A stretch of 52,647 nucleotides of DNA from an uncultured Tidjanibacter sp. (GCA_947852905.1 CANTVF010000009.1:1-52647); one strand, 5' to 3'; shown: positions 15,314 to 24,800, counted from the stretch's first letter. Translations and numbers: made by a program. Notes: generated by a model not told the origin, from the letters alone.

Positions 15314-16780
15314 ATGAAGCGTTTTCACAAATTAGTCGTGCCGCTGTTGGCGGCAGCCGCAATTGCGTACGGTTGTACGCAGACGATAGAGGAGGTCCAG
15401 TTTATAAAGCTCGAAGAGACGGCATACTCGTTCCTCGGCCAAGGAAACGGGCCGTGTACGATTGCTGTCGAGGCGTCGGGAGACTGGGATATCGAGATTT
15501 CCGCCGCATGGGTGAGGCTCGTGGAGAAGACCGCCGGCAATATAGTGATAGAGGTGGACGATAACGAAGCATCGGAGGACCGTGAGGCACATATAGATTT
15601 TATGTGCGGCGACGCTTTCGAGACAGTCAGGGTATACCAGCTCGGTGATACCTACCTGCCGTGGACATTCAGGTATCCGATTGAATTCTGGGGCATAGCC
15701 ATATCTCCCAACGGACGTTATGTAGGCGGCCTGCTCGAAGAGTTACAGGAAGACGGATCTTATATTTATAATGTGATCGTTATAGACACGAGTACTGATG
15801 AGAGGAAAACCGTTGCGAGCGTCCCTGAATCTATGTATTTGTTGGGAGCGGTCGAAGCTATTACGGATCAGGGCGTTATCTTTATATATGACGATGCCTC
15901 GCTCGGTTGCGTGGCTTTCGATCTGGACGGAAATTCTTTCCGGCCGCAAAGTATGGCCGGATTGTCGGAAGAGTGTACGGTATACGCCTCGTCGGCGGAC
16001 GGCCGGATCTGGACAGGGGATATTGTAAGTTACGAAGAAGATGAGCAATACGGCAGAGTTCGTTTCTTTAATCCTGTCGTATGGATAGACGGCGAACCGG
16101 AAGTGTTGCCTCTCCCTCCTCTTAATTACAGGGACCAGCCGATATTTGCAGGCGTGATAGCCAGAGGTATGAGTCATGACGGCTCAGTGATTTACGGCAG
16201 TACTTGGGAAAATACCGATCACGGTATGGTATATTGGAAAAAAGGAGCACAGGGATACGAGGTGGATTATGTAGGTCAGGATGTCCGTAAAGTCGAACAC
16301 GTGACGTTTGAGAAGAACGGAGAAATTATTGAAACCGTGGATGTGTGCGGCATGACCATATATAATGAACGTATGAATTGCAGCCCTTCGGGACAGTATA
16401 TAGCCGGAACTTACCGTACCGAGGATAGGAGTAGCGGGACATTTGCAACGGCTGCTTATCCGGCTTTTTTCAATACGGAAACCGGTAAGACGACTATTTT
16501 CTGGGATCTTCAGGGTACGGGTACTACCGTGACGGACGATGGTATAGGATTTACGACCGATGGAGATGTGCTCTGTACGTCGGGACAAGTCGTGGATGTT
16601 GAAAACGGTGTCGTTTTGGGAAGCGTTCAGGAATGGGTGAGGGATGTTTACGGATATGAAGTCCCGGTCAGTTATATAGACTATATCGGACCTGACGGCT
16701 CAATAAGGGGCGGAACGCTCATCGACGTTATTTCGACGCTAAAGAATGTGAATTGGTATATGGTGCCTAAAGCGCGATAA
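15314..16780 (+). CDS. Lipoprotein with BACON-like domain and repeat (propeller-like) domain
   Basis: The start at 15314 (MKRFHKLVVP) gives a signal peptide with lipobox AAAAIAYGC and Cys21, so the product is a lipoprotein, probably in the outer membrane. A BACON-like Ig fold covers about 28-110 (GDWDIEISAAWVRL, ending FETVRVYQ). The C-terminal 370 residues contain recurring blade-like motifs such as ISPNGRYVGG, MSHDGSVIYG and CSPSGQYIAG, each near a display of values, suggesting a beta-propeller. BACON domains often tether glycan-binding or mucin-binding proteins; no catalytic residues are recognised here. The next gene, 65 bases on, also encodes a BACON lipoprotein. Confidence 0.8.
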   Translation: MKRFHKLVVPLLAAAAIAYGCTQTIEEVQFIKLEETAYSFLGQGNGPCTIAVEASGDWDIEISAAWVRLVEKTAGNIVIEVDDNEASEDREAHIDFMCGDAFETVRVYQLGDTYLPWTFRYPIEFWGIAISPNGRYVGGLLEELQEDGSYIYNVIVIDTSTDERKTVASVPESMYLLGAVEAITDQGVIFIYDDASLGCVAFDLDGNSFRPQSMAGLSEECTVYASSADGRIWTGDIVSYEEDEQYGRVRFFNPVVWIDGEPEVLPLPPLNYRDQPIFAGVIARGMSHDGSVIYGSTWENTDHGMVYWKKGAQGYEVDYVGQDVRKVEHVTFEKNGEIIETVDVCGMTIYNERMNCSPSGQYIAGTYRTEDRSSGTFATAAYPAFFNTETGKTTIFWDLQGTGTTVTDDGIGFTTDGDVLCTSGQVVDVENGVVLGSVQEWVRDVYGYEVPVSYIDYIGPDGSIRGGTLIDVISTLKNVNWYMVPKAR

Positions 16781-16845
16781 GTGCGGGAGTGGCTATGTGC
16801 ATTGTATTTTACAATATGGTATAAAGAAATATTGAATAATATATT

Positions 16846-18339
16846 ATGAAAAAGATTATTCATTTTGCATTGGCCGCGGCCATGATAGCGGCAGTGTCTT
16901 GCAATAACCCGGGTGACCCGGAAAGAGAACCGTCGTTAACCGTCAATCCTTCCGAATTGACTTTCGAGGCCTCCGATACAGGCGGGCAGATTGTGCAGGT
17001 GACCGCAGTAGGTATGGAGTGGGAATTCTCTGTGAACGATGAGACGGACAAATGGTTGGACGTTGTGCGAGAAGACGACGCCCTTCGCATATCTGTGACT
17101 GAGAACTTGCGTGCCGACGGGCGTAGCGGTATAGTAATGGTAAGGTCGGTCGGTACGGCGAAACCTGTAGAGCGTATGGTGACTGTTACGCAGCGCGGAT
17201 CGGACGATCCTGTCGAACTGTCCTTGGAAGTAGTTCCCGTTTCGCTGACGTTTGCCGGCGAGGGAGCCGACAGTCAGGATGTCGAGGTGACCGTAGGCGG
17301 CGATCTGGAATGGTCGGCGGTTGCGGCGGAGCATTGGATAACGGTGACGCCGGTCGAAGGCGGATTCACGGTCGCCGTTGCCGATAATCCGGAAACCGAC
17401 GAGCGCAGGGGAACTGTCACCGTGACGCCCGATGCCGATTCGGTAGAGCCGGTCGGGGTGAGCGTAATACAGGAGGGGAAGGTGCTGCCTCCCGAATTCA
17501 GCGTGGATAAACAGGAACTGTTTTTCAGTTACAACCTTTTGGGTGAAGGCGGTAATGCGCAGAAAATAAATGTTCATGCGGTGAGCGTGGAATGGGATGT
17601 TTCGATAGAGCCTGAAAAAGAGGGTGACGATGCCGGTTGGCTGTCTTTCATGATAGATTATATGGCGGTGTCTGCCATAGTCGAAGCCAATAGGAGTTTC
17701 GAGGAACGTACGGCTTATGTCGTGTTCACGACCGATTGGGACGAAGTCCCGGAAATCAGGGTAAAGGTGACGCAGGAAGCGGCCAAGGAATATCTTTCCA
17801 CATTGACCGGGGATGTGGATTTTACCGGTCGTGTGAATAAAATGAGAGGCGAATTGTGGCCGTCGCAAAGTTGGGCCGATGCCGATATTGCCGAATGGAC
17901 AATGGCGCTGTACGGCGACGGGGTGGAATACAATGGAGGCATATACTCCGGAGAAGGGGTCGTGTTGAAATTTGATTTGATTACGGATCGTGTCGACTTC
18001 AACGAAGAGAATGTCTATTACATAGAGTCGCGTAAGTACGAAGTCGTCCCGGCTACAAATGCGGACGGTAGAAGAGCCGGAACTGTGCAGGCCGGTAGGG
18101 CGGCTACGTCGCCGTTCAACCCGTATCCGAACTTCTATTATTTGGAATATGGCGGAGGCGAAAACGTCAGTGCATCGGCGCCAGTGACTTCCGGCAGCGT
18201 GGAGGTGTCGCGTGACGGTGAGGAGTATACTTTCGTGGTGGATGTGTACGATGATTTCGGTTGGCACATCACCGGAACGTATACCGGTCGGTTGGATTTG
18301 ACCGTAAACGGAGAGATTGAGGAGAATCCGGAAGGATAG
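16846..18339 (+). CDS. Lipoprotein with three BACON-type domains
   Basis: The signal peptide MKKIIHFALAAAMIAAVSC has its lipobox Cys at 19. Three BACON-like repeats follow: about 30-115 (LTVNPSELTFEA, MVTVTQRG), 125-208 (LEVVPVSLTFAG, GVSVIQEG) and 215-312 (FSVDKQELFFSY, RVKVTQEA). Each ends in the typical V-x-V-x-Q strand. The last 185 residues (from EYLSTLTGDVDF) form an unrecognised domain with the strongest similarity, by eye, to uncharacterised Bacteroidales lipoproteins. The product is probably an outer-membrane, possibly surface, binding protein. It lies 65 bases after the previous lipoprotein gene, likely in one operon. Confidence 0.85.
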   Translation: MKKIIHFALAAAMIAAVSCNNPGDPEREPSLTVNPSELTFEASDTGGQIVQVTAVGMEWEFSVNDETDKWLDVVREDDALRISVTENLRADGRSGIVMVRSVGTAKPVERMVTVTQRGSDDPVELSLEVVPVSLTFAGEGADSQDVEVTVGGDLEWSAVAAEHWITVTPVEGGFTVAVADNPETDERRGTVTVTPDADSVEPVGVSVIQEGKVLPPEFSVDKQELFFSYNLLGEGGNAQKINVHAVSVEWDVSIEPEKEGDDAGWLSFMIDYMAVSAIVEANRSFEERTAYVVFTTDWDEVPEIRVKVTQEAAKEYLSTLTGDVDFTGRVNKMRGELWPSQSWADADIAEWTMALYGDGVEYNGGIYSGEGVVLKFDLITDRVDFNEENVYYIESRKYEVVPATNADGRRAGTVQAGRAATSPFNPYPNFYYLEYGGGENVSASAPVTSGSVEVSRDGEEYTFVVDVYDDFGWHITGTYTGRLDLTVNGEIEENPEG

Positions 18340-18362
18340 ATTAGGTTGATAGGGTAAATGGA

Positions 18363-18394
18363 AATGTGCCGCAGGAGTATTCCTGCGGCACATT
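18363..18394. terminator. Bidirectional hairpin between convergent genes
   Basis: Two perfectly complementary 14-base arms (18363-18376 and 18381-18394) enclose a 4-base loop. It lies between the stop of the BACON gene (18339) and that of DUF3467 (18420), serving both strands. Flanking T runs are short. Confidence 0.75.
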
Positions 18395-18419
18395 GGTTTA
18401 TGGATTTACGGATGTCGCG

Positions 18420-18722
18420 TCAGGCTTCGCCCATGTTGTTGAACGGTTTGGGACCGCCCGCACCCTGCGTTATATTGATGCGCCCTATGTTCGATTCGTA
18501 CCGGGCCACGTTTTCCTGCAACGAGAGCAGAAGACGTTTGGCATGCTCCGGTGCGAGGATTATCCTGCTCTTGACCTTGGCCTTGGGGAGTCCCGGCAAT
18601 ACGGCCGCGAAGTCGAGAATGAACTCCGATGCCGAGTGGGAAATGATAGCGAGGTTGGCATAGCTGCCCTGAGCGACCGCCTCGTCGAGTTCTACGTCGA
18701 TCTGATGTTTTTCGTTTGCCAT
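18420..18722 (-). CDS. DUF3467 domain protein
   Basis: This is a 100-residue, cytoplasmic, highly conserved Bacteroidetes protein of unknown role. Recognisable segments are ELDEAVAQGSYANLAIISHS (11-30), EFILDF (33-38), PGLPKAKVKSRIILAPEHA (43-61) and the C-terminal ARYESNIG. It is apparently monocistronic, with its own -7 box at 18795-18802 and a shared terminator downstream. Its sequence constancy across the phylum suggests a core function that is still undefined. Confidence 0.9.
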   Translation of the reverse strand: MANEKHQIDVELDEAVAQGSYANLAIISHSASEFILDFAAVLPGLPKAKVKSRIILAPEHAKRLLLSLQENVARYESNIGRINITQGAGGPKPFNNMGEA

Positions 18723-18794
18723 GATATTGTATTTTTTATGGCGCGACAGCCGTCCGGAGACCGTTGCGTGCCGTTGCTATATGTTTTCCGTTTT

Positions 18795-18802
18795 CAAATA
18801 TA
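18795..18802 (-). promoter_or_regulatory. -7 box for the DUF3467 gene
   Basis: The minus strand reads TATATTTG, giving a leader of about 65 bases to the start at 18722. No TTG at ideal -33 spacing. Confidence 0.45.
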
Positions 18803-19002
18803 GTCGGATATATCTTTATTCACTACGATTTTCCGACCGAGTTATTGTACAAGTTATTAACAAATCGTTTGCCGGAATGCTTCCGGAATGCGATTTTTTG
18901 TCCGTAAAATGACTTTTCGGAAGCCGACGTTGGCGGTAATGGCGGTTTTCGGGCGGAATATTTGTACGTCGGAACGGACGACTATTCCGTGCGGGTATGC
19001 CG

Positions 19003-20007
19003 TCAGTGGTTGTCGGCGGTGGGATCGTACAGATATTTTTCGCGCAGCGTTTCCGGTCGGACGCCTATGGTGCCGGTCAGAAAGTCGTGTACGGAGCCGT
19101 AACGTGCGGTTATAGTGTCGAAGGCTGTATGCAGAAATTCGCGTCTTACTATGAACATGGGTTTCAGTTGAGGGTATTGGTCGGTATACCAGTCGTATTT
19201 GCCTTCGAGCATGCTGTTGGAAACCATGTAATCTTCCGTTATGATGTGTTCCGGAACTCCGAGTGCGGAAAGCAGAAGAGCCGCGGCCATGCCGGTGCGG
19301 TCTTTGCCGGCCGAACAGTGGAACAGTACGCCTTTGCTGGTGGGGTCGTGAAGTATCTCGAAGAATCTGCGGAAACAGGAGACGGCTTCGCCAGAGGTAA
19401 CGAGTTCGCCGTACATGGCGTGCATCATGGCGTCGGCTTCGGATTCGGTCGCGTTCATGTATGAGGCGGTATCGTTCAGTCTTCCCGGAGTTATGGGAAG
19501 GTGTATACGCTGTATGTAGGCTGGCAAGTTGCGGTCGGGCGCTTCGGCGGTCTCTTCCGCGGCGCGGAAATCCACTACGGTGTCTATCGGTACGGAGGCG
19601 AGGTATTGCGCTCCCTGCGGCTGCAATGCATAGAGGTCGTCGGAGCGTATTAGCATTCCCCACTTCAAGAGCCTGCCGTCCGAAGTCGGATAGCCGCCCA
19701 GATCGCGCATGTTGTAGCTGCCTTCTACGGGCAGTCGCCGCTCGGCGGTTATGACTCTGCACGAAGGTGCGGTAAACTTGAAATATGTGCGTCGGTCTCT
19801 TGGTACGTCTACGGTAAATTCACCGCCGTTTGTTCCGGATAGTATGGGTTTGGTGTTCGACCGTGAGACATGTTCTTCGGTATCTTTTGACGCAGGGACG
19901 GCATGCAGTCGCCATGCTTCCTCGCAACGGATATGCAACCGCGCTTTGTCGCAGCCGGGTTTTCTGGCGACCGTTATGGTTTCGTATGATGATTTCGTGT
20001 CGTTCAT
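19003..20007 (-). CDS. Tyrosine-protein phosphatase (Y_phosphatase3 type) with N-terminal beta domain
   Basis: The start at ATG 20007 gives 334 residues; a TTG at 20037 is a weaker alternative. The signature HCSAGKDRTG (230-239) holds nucleophile Cys231 and Arg237. The family's NMRDLGGY is at 99-106 and the general-acid candidate lies in the PITPGRLND region near 171-179. The first 85 residues look like an Ig-like beta domain (ITVARKPGCD, FKFTAP) attached before the phosphatase. No signal peptide is seen, so it is probably cytoplasmic. It lies 71 bases after dtd on the same strand. Substrates are unknown; phosphotyrosine or phosphoinositide-like esters are both possible in this family. Confidence 0.87.
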   Translation of the reverse strand: MNDTKSSYETITVARKPGCDKARLHIRCEEAWRLHAVPASKDTEEHVSRSNTKPILSGTNGGEFTVDVPRDRRTYFKFTAPSCRVITAERRLPVEGSYNMRDLGGYPTSDGRLLKWGMLIRSDDLYALQPQGAQYLASVPIDTVVDFRAAEETAEAPDRNLPAYIQRIHLPITPGRLNDTASYMNATESEADAMMHAMYGELVTSGEAVSCFRRFFEILHDPTSKGVLFHCSAGKDRTGMAAALLLSALGVPEHIITEDYMVSNSMLEGKYDWYTDQYPQLKPMFIVRREFLHTAFDTITARYGSVHDFLTGTIGVRPETLREKYLYDPTADNH

Positions 20008-20078
20008 GTGGCTGATAAACGGTTGTCGGGGTGTCAAGACAGGTAGATGCGGATACCCGATAGCGGGCGTGCATCGTT

Positions 20079-20531
20079 TTATTCTCTGTTGTGCGAGTCG
20101 ATCCAGATTGTCACGGGACCGTCGTTGACGAGTTCTACTTTCATGTCGGCGCCGAATACGCCGGTGGGGATGTCTTTGCCCAGAGCCTCCGAAAGCGTAG
20201 CGTGAAACCGTTCGTAAAGCGGAATGGCCGTCTGCGGAGCGGCGGCACGTATGTATGATGGGCGGTTGCCTTTCTTCGTAGATGCCAACAGAGTGAACTG
20301 GCTTACCAGCAATACGTCTCCGCCGGTTTGCCGGATGTCCATGTTCATGACGCCGTTCTCGTCGTCGAAGATGCGCAACCCGGCGATTTTACGGGTGAGC
20401 CACTCTATGTCGTCTGGCGTGTCGTCGTCGGCTATGCCGAGCAATATGAGCATGCCTTTGCCGGTTTCGGCCGTTTTGCGTCCTTCTATCGTTACCGAAG
20501 CGTGCAGGACTCTTTGTATCAATACTCTCAT
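20079..20531 (-). CDS. dtd: D-aminoacyl-tRNA deacylase
   Basis: Dtd hydrolyses D-amino acids (and glycine) mischarged on tRNA. The ATG at 20531 starts the canonical MRVLIQRVLHASVTIEG and gives the standard 150 residues; the frame continues upstream, but without similarity. The active-site SQFTLLA motif is near 77-83 and the Gly-cisPro motif NDGPVTIW near 136-143. It follows polA after 264 bases and precedes the phosphatase. Confidence 0.95.
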   Translation of the reverse strand: MRVLIQRVLHASVTIEGRKTAETGKGMLILLGIADDDTPDDIEWLTRKIAGLRIFDDENGVMNMDIRQTGGDVLLVSQFTLLASTKKGNRPSYIRAAAPQTAIPLYERFHATLSEALGKDIPTGVFGADMKVELVNDGPVTIWIDSHNRE

Positions 20532-20795
20532 GCGTAGCGTTTTTCTGGTTAACGTAATTATGAGGATCGTCGGTATGCCGTTTGCGGATTTAACGTCCGC
20601 TGTGTTTGCCCCGCAGGCTGCCGTCTTTGTCCCGTTATGCCCGGATTTTGACGACCAGTAGCCCAAAGAGGTATCTGTCCGAATGGCGATCGTTTGCCGC
20701 ATGTTCGGTTCCTGCAAACCTGTATCGCACCGGATGTCATACGGTCGGAAATGCCGGTATGCCGCACCGTCGGTAAAGTTACCGCTGCGGGGGCG

Positions 20796-23657
20796 TCAGT
20801 GCGCCTCCAGCCAGTTATCGCCTATGCCGTAGTCGGCCACTAAGCGCACCTTCAGATCGGCGGCGCCTTCCATGGCTCGGGTCACTATTTCGACGACCTT
20901 GTCGCGTTCGCTGCGCAACATGTCGATGACGAGTTCGTCGTGTACCTGCAATATCATCTTCGAGCGGATGCCCTGAGCCCGGAACTCCTCGTATACGCGG
21001 TTCATCGCTATTTTTATGATGTCTGCGGCGCTTCCCTGTATGGGAGCGTTGATCGCGTTGCGTTCGGCGAGCGACCGTACCACCGAGTTGGAGGAACGTA
21101 TGTCCGGCAGGCTCCGACGGCGTCCGAAAATGGTCTCCACATATCCTTTGTCGCGGGCGTCGTCGACTACCCGCTCCATGTATTCCTTTACTTTCGGATA
21201 GGCCTTGAAATATCCGTCTATGATCCGTTTGGCCTCGTCCATGGATATGTTGCCCATACGCTGTTTCAGCCCGAAAGCCGATATGCCGTATATTATCCCG
21301 AAATTCGCTGTTTTGGCTTTGCGCCGTTCTTCGGCGGTAACCTCTTCCAGCGGTACCCCGAACAGTCTTGATGCCGTGGCGCGGTGTATGTCCTCTCCGT
21401 TGCGGAATGCCTCTATGAGCGCTTCGTCGCCGCTCAGGTGTGCCATGAGACGCAGTTCCACCTGCGAATAGTCGGCCGACAGTATCTGGTGGTCGGCGTC
21501 CGACGGGACGAAGGCTTTGCGTATCTGACGTCCCTGACTGGTGCGGATAGGTATGTTCTGCAGGTTGGGGTTGGTGGACGAAAGGCGTCCGGTGGCCGTC
21601 ACCGCCTGATTGAACGACGTGTGGACCCTGCCCGTTACGGGATTGACGAGTTGCGGCAGAGCTTCGATATAGGTGGATAGCAGCTTTTTCAAGCCACGGT
21701 ATTCGAGAATCATGCCTATGACGGGGTGTCGGTCGGAGAGCGATACGAGGTATTCCTCCTCGGTGCTGTATTGCTTGGTTTTGGTACGCTTGGGTTTGGG
21801 GTCTATGCGGAGTTTCTCGAACAGGACGGCACCGAGCTGGCGCGACGAGTTGATGTTGAGGTCGCTTACCCCGGTTATTTCGCGTATGCGGCGTTCGATT
21901 TCGTCCATTTCCGCATTAAGCTCGCTGCCGTATTCGGCCAGTCTGTCGGTGTCTATCTTTACGCCGGTCATCTCCATGTCGGCCAGCGTATTTATCAGCG
22001 GCTCCTCTATGTCGCGATAGAGCTTTTCGAATCCCATGGAGACCACCTGCGGCCACAGGATGTTTTTCAGGCGCATGGTCACGTCCGCGTCTTCGGCGCC
22101 GTATTCGGATACGAGCTCTATCGGAACGCGGTCCATGGTGAGCTGTTTGGTGCCGCGGCCTATGAGCGTTTCTATCTCTATGGGCGAGTAGTTCAGATAG
22201 AACCGTGCGAGATGGTTCATGCCGTGTCTCGATTCCGGATCGAGCAGGTAGTGGAGTATCATGGTATCGTACTTGAAGCCCCGGACGTTTATGCCGGCGG
22301 CGGCCAGCGCCATGATATCGAATTTTATGTTTTGTCCTATCTTCGCTATGTTCCGGTCCTCGAGCGGATTGCGCAGTCTGGCGAGAAAACCTTCCTTGTC
22401 GCCTTCGCTTATCGGAACGTACCATGCTACGGATTCTTCTATACAGAACGATATGCCGACTATGCGGCTGGTGATCGTGTCGAAGCCCGACGTCTCCACA
22501 TCGAAACAGAACGCTTCGCTGTTTTCGAGGCGTACAGCCAGTTCCTCAAGCCCCTCCGGTGTCGTCACCGTAGTGTATGTGTGCGGCGTGTCGGCCGCCG
22601 TGCGATAAGTAGTTTCCATTTGGAACATGTCGGCGTCGGCGACTGCATTCTCTTTTTTTACGGTTTTACCCCCGGTTACCGGATTGCCGAACAGGTCGCG
22701 CTGTTGCGGTGCGTTCTCTTCCGCGGAGTTGGTTTCATGCTGGAGGGTAGGGTTGCCCTGACGTATTACCCCGGAGAACGGCGACGCTTTTGCGCTCTCC
22801 ATTTCCCGCAGGAACATTCCGAAGTCCAGTTCCTTGTATATTTCGCGCAGGGCGTCGCAGTCGGGATCGGCCATTTCCAGTTCCGCAGGTATGAAATCCA
22901 CGGGCGAAGCGGTGTCTATGGTGGCCAGCTTCTTGGATAGCAGCAGCTGGTCTGCGTTGGCGAGTATGTTCTCGCGCTGTTTGCCTTTGAGACTTTCTGC
23001 GTTGGCGAGTATGTTCTCCACCGTGCCGAACTGGTTGACGAGCTTGACGGCACTTTTCTCGCCGATGCCGGGGACTCCGGGTATGTTGTCGGCGGCGTCG
23101 CCCCACAGGGCGAGTATGTCTATGATGAGGCGCGGATCGTCTATGCCGTATTGCGCTTTCAGTTCGTCGCATCCTACGATTTCGACGCCCTCGCCGTTTT
23201 TCCGTTGTTTGTATATGTATACGTTGGGACGTATGAGTTGTCCGAAATCCTTGTCAGGCGTTACCATGTAGACCTCGTAACCTTCCTTGTCGGCCTTGTC
23301 GGCGAGCGTTCCTATTACGTCGTCGGCTTCGTAGCCGGGCACTTCGAGGCACGGTATGCGCATGGCTTCGAGTATGCGCTTTATGTAAGGTACGGATACG
23401 ATTATGTCTTCCGGCGTTTCCGACCGGTTTGCCTTGTATTGCGGATAGAGTTGGTTGCGGAAGTTCCCGCCTTTCGGGTCGAAAGCCACGCCGAGATAGC
23501 GCGGCGCCTCCTTCATGATTATGTCGCGCAGGAACTTGGTGAATCCGAATATGGCCGATGTGTTGATGCCTTGCCTGTTTCGCATGGGGCGCCCCATGAA
23601 TGCGTAGTAAGAGCGGAAGATGAGCGCGTATGCGTCGAGCAGATATATTCTTTCCAT
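20796..23657 (-). CDS. polA: DNA polymerase I
   Basis: Pol I fills gaps, removes RNA primers and supports repair. The 953 residues contain three domains. The 5'-3' flap nuclease (about 1-290) has VAFDPKGGNFR, YEADDVIG (109-116) and TPDKDF (133-138). The 3'-5' exonuclease (about 355-540) has intact acidic residues: DVETSG at 386-391, NIKFD at 443-447 and EDADVT at 522-527. The polymerase domain has motif A DYSQVELR (729-736), motif B RRKAKTANFGIIYG (778-791) and motif C VHDELVID (905-912). Proofreading residues are present, unlike some family members that lost them. The region around 300-350 is a variable linker. Confidence 0.97.
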   Translation of the reverse strand: MERIYLLDAYALIFRSYYAFMGRPMRNRQGINTSAIFGFTKFLRDIIMKEAPRYLGVAFDPKGGNFRNQLYPQYKANRSETPEDIIVSVPYIKRILEAMRIPCLEVPGYEADDVIGTLADKADKEGYEVYMVTPDKDFGQLIRPNVYIYKQRKNGEGVEIVGCDELKAQYGIDDPRLIIDILALWGDAADNIPGVPGIGEKSAVKLVNQFGTVENILANAESLKGKQRENILANADQLLLSKKLATIDTASPVDFIPAELEMADPDCDALREIYKELDFGMFLREMESAKASPFSGVIRQGNPTLQHETNSAEENAPQQRDLFGNPVTGGKTVKKENAVADADMFQMETTYRTAADTPHTYTTVTTPEGLEELAVRLENSEAFCFDVETSGFDTITSRIVGISFCIEESVAWYVPISEGDKEGFLARLRNPLEDRNIAKIGQNIKFDIMALAAAGINVRGFKYDTMILHYLLDPESRHGMNHLARFYLNYSPIEIETLIGRGTKQLTMDRVPIELVSEYGAEDADVTMRLKNILWPQVVSMGFEKLYRDIEEPLINTLADMEMTGVKIDTDRLAEYGSELNAEMDEIERRIREITGVSDLNINSSRQLGAVLFEKLRIDPKPKRTKTKQYSTEEEYLVSLSDRHPVIGMILEYRGLKKLLSTYIEALPQLVNPVTGRVHTSFNQAVTATGRLSSTNPNLQNIPIRTSQGRQIRKAFVPSDADHQILSADYSQVELRLMAHLSGDEALIEAFRNGEDIHRATASRLFGVPLEEVTAEERRKAKTANFGIIYGISAFGLKQRMGNISMDEAKRIIDGYFKAYPKVKEYMERVVDDARDKGYVETIFGRRRSLPDIRSSNSVVRSLAERNAINAPIQGSAADIIKIAMNRVYEEFRAQGIRSKMILQVHDELVIDMLRSERDKVVEIVTRAMEGAADLKVRLVADYGIGDNWLEAH

Positions 23658-23753
23658 GTCTGAGCGGGAATTTCGGTTGTGGAGATGCGTGAAAGGCGAT
23701 GCCGGCCGCGCGTGGCATCTACGCGGCGGGCGTAGTATTTGTCAGGGAACAGA

Positions 23754-24206
23754 TCAGATGTTGTCGGCAGCGAACCATTCGGCATAGGAGGTCGCCGTTT
23801 CGTGCAGACGTACCGAGTGCAACCTGACGCCTTCGGGCAGTTCTTCGGCTATGGTATGCGCGAAATTGGCCACGAGATTCTCGCACGTAGGCTGAAAATC
23901 GACGAAGCGCAGTTTGTCGAAACGTCCGTCCAGTGCCGCGAACATCTTTTCGTTGGCGTCCGTGCGCGGTACCAGTAGGCTGTGGTCGTAGACGTCTACT
24001 ATGCGGCCGCCGACTATGCGCTTGAGTACTCCGAAGTCCATCACCATGCCGTATTTCGGATTGGCCGGATCCTGACACGGCGTGCCTGTCACGGTCACGA
24101 AAAGACGGTAGGAGTGTCCGTGTATCTCCTTGCACGGCCCGTCGTATCCTTCGAGCATGTGCGCCATTTCGAACGAAAACTCTTTTGTAACTCTTATGCG
24201 GTCCAT
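23754..24206 (-). CDS. queD: 6-carboxy-5,6,7,8-tetrahydropterin synthase (QueD/PTPS family)
   Basis: QueD makes 6-carboxytetrahydropterin from dihydroneopterin triphosphate for queuosine and 7-deazaguanine synthesis. At 150 residues it is typical. Zn ligands are His16 (MAH), His29 and His31 (IHGHSY). The catalytic Cys25 is in GPCKEIHGH; other family residues include Asp57 (VMDFG), His75 (DHSLL), Glu109 (PTCEN) and Glu136 (LHET). The other que genes are not in this window. It starts 19 bases after the Lrp-type gene and ends 96 bases before polA. Confidence 0.92.
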   Translation of the reverse strand: MDRIRVTKEFSFEMAHMLEGYDGPCKEIHGHSYRLFVTVTGTPCQDPANPKYGMVMDFGVLKRIVGGRIVDVYDHSLLVPRTDANEKMFAALDGRFDKLRFVDFQPTCENLVANFAHTIAEELPEGVRLHSVRLHETATSYAEWFAADNI

Positions 24207-24225
24207 GGTTTGCGGTGTATTGTCG

Positions 24226-24696
24226 TTATTCGAGGTATTTGACGTCTATCTGGCGGTTGAACGACTCCACGAGGGATATGAACGTCTCGGTTTTCAGAAC
24301 GCCGTCTATAGGCAGTATCTTTTCGAACAGCGTCCGCATGAGATGTTCGTTGTCGAGACAGTATACCTTGAGCATCATGTTGTACTCGCCCGTTATGAAA
24401 TGGCACTCCACTATTTCCGGAATGCCTTTCAGCGTTTCGACGGTCGTCTGGTAGTGCGACGGGTCGGACACTCTGATGCCGACGAGGGCACACACGTCGA
24501 AACCCAGCATCTTGGGATCCACTTCGAGTCTGGAGCCGAGTATCACTCCCATTTCGTCGAGTTTCTTGACTCGCTGGTGAATGGCTGCGCCCGAAATTCC
24601 GCATTCGCGGGCTATTTCGAGAAACGGCATGCGGGCGTTCTTGATGAGGTGCTGGAGTATTTTGCGATCTATCGCGTCTATTGCTGCTTTTGACAT
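24226..24696 (-). CDS. Lrp/AsnC-family transcriptional regulator
   Basis: The 156-residue product has an N-terminal winged helix-turn-helix (about 8-60: DRKILQHLIKNARMPF, then CGISGAAIHQRVKKLDEMG) and a C-terminal RAM effector domain (about 66-145) with GEYNMMLKVYC. Lrp-type proteins sense amino acids and bind DNA as multimers. It lies just downstream of kbl (glycine/threonine metabolism), so it may sense an amino acid of that pathway; this is inference from position. No TAnnTTTG lies between kbl and this gene, though a hairpin does. Confidence 0.93.
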   Translation of the reverse strand: MSKAAIDAIDRKILQHLIKNARMPFLEIARECGISGAAIHQRVKKLDEMGVILGSRLEVDPKMLGFDVCALVGIRVSDPSHYQTTVETLKGIPEIVECHFITGEYNMMLKVYCLDNEHLMRTLFEKILPIDGVLKTETFISLVESFNRQIDVKYLE

Positions 24697-24770
24697 CGTT
24701 GTAGCTTTTTCGTTTCTGCGGCATGTACGGATATACCCCTGTTCCCGTGCTGTCGTATGTTTTTGAAATA

Positions 24771-24800
24771 ACCATTCCCGCCTGTTGGGACGGGAATGGT
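24771..24800 (-). terminator. Hairpin between kbl and the Lrp-type gene
   Basis: The 10-bp arms (24771-24780 with 24791-24800) pair perfectly with a 10-base loop. The minus-strand sequence after it (TATTTC) is only mildly T-rich, so it may be an attenuator more than a full stop. Confidence 0.55.

Noticed and set aside
16936-18393. 485-codon open frame antisense to the triple-BACON lipoprotein
   Set aside because: The plus-strand frame has a signal peptide, a lipobox and three domain repeats; the antisense frame has none.
21726-22940. 404-codon open frame antisense to polA
   Set aside because: The region encodes conserved exonuclease and polymerase sequence on the minus strand.
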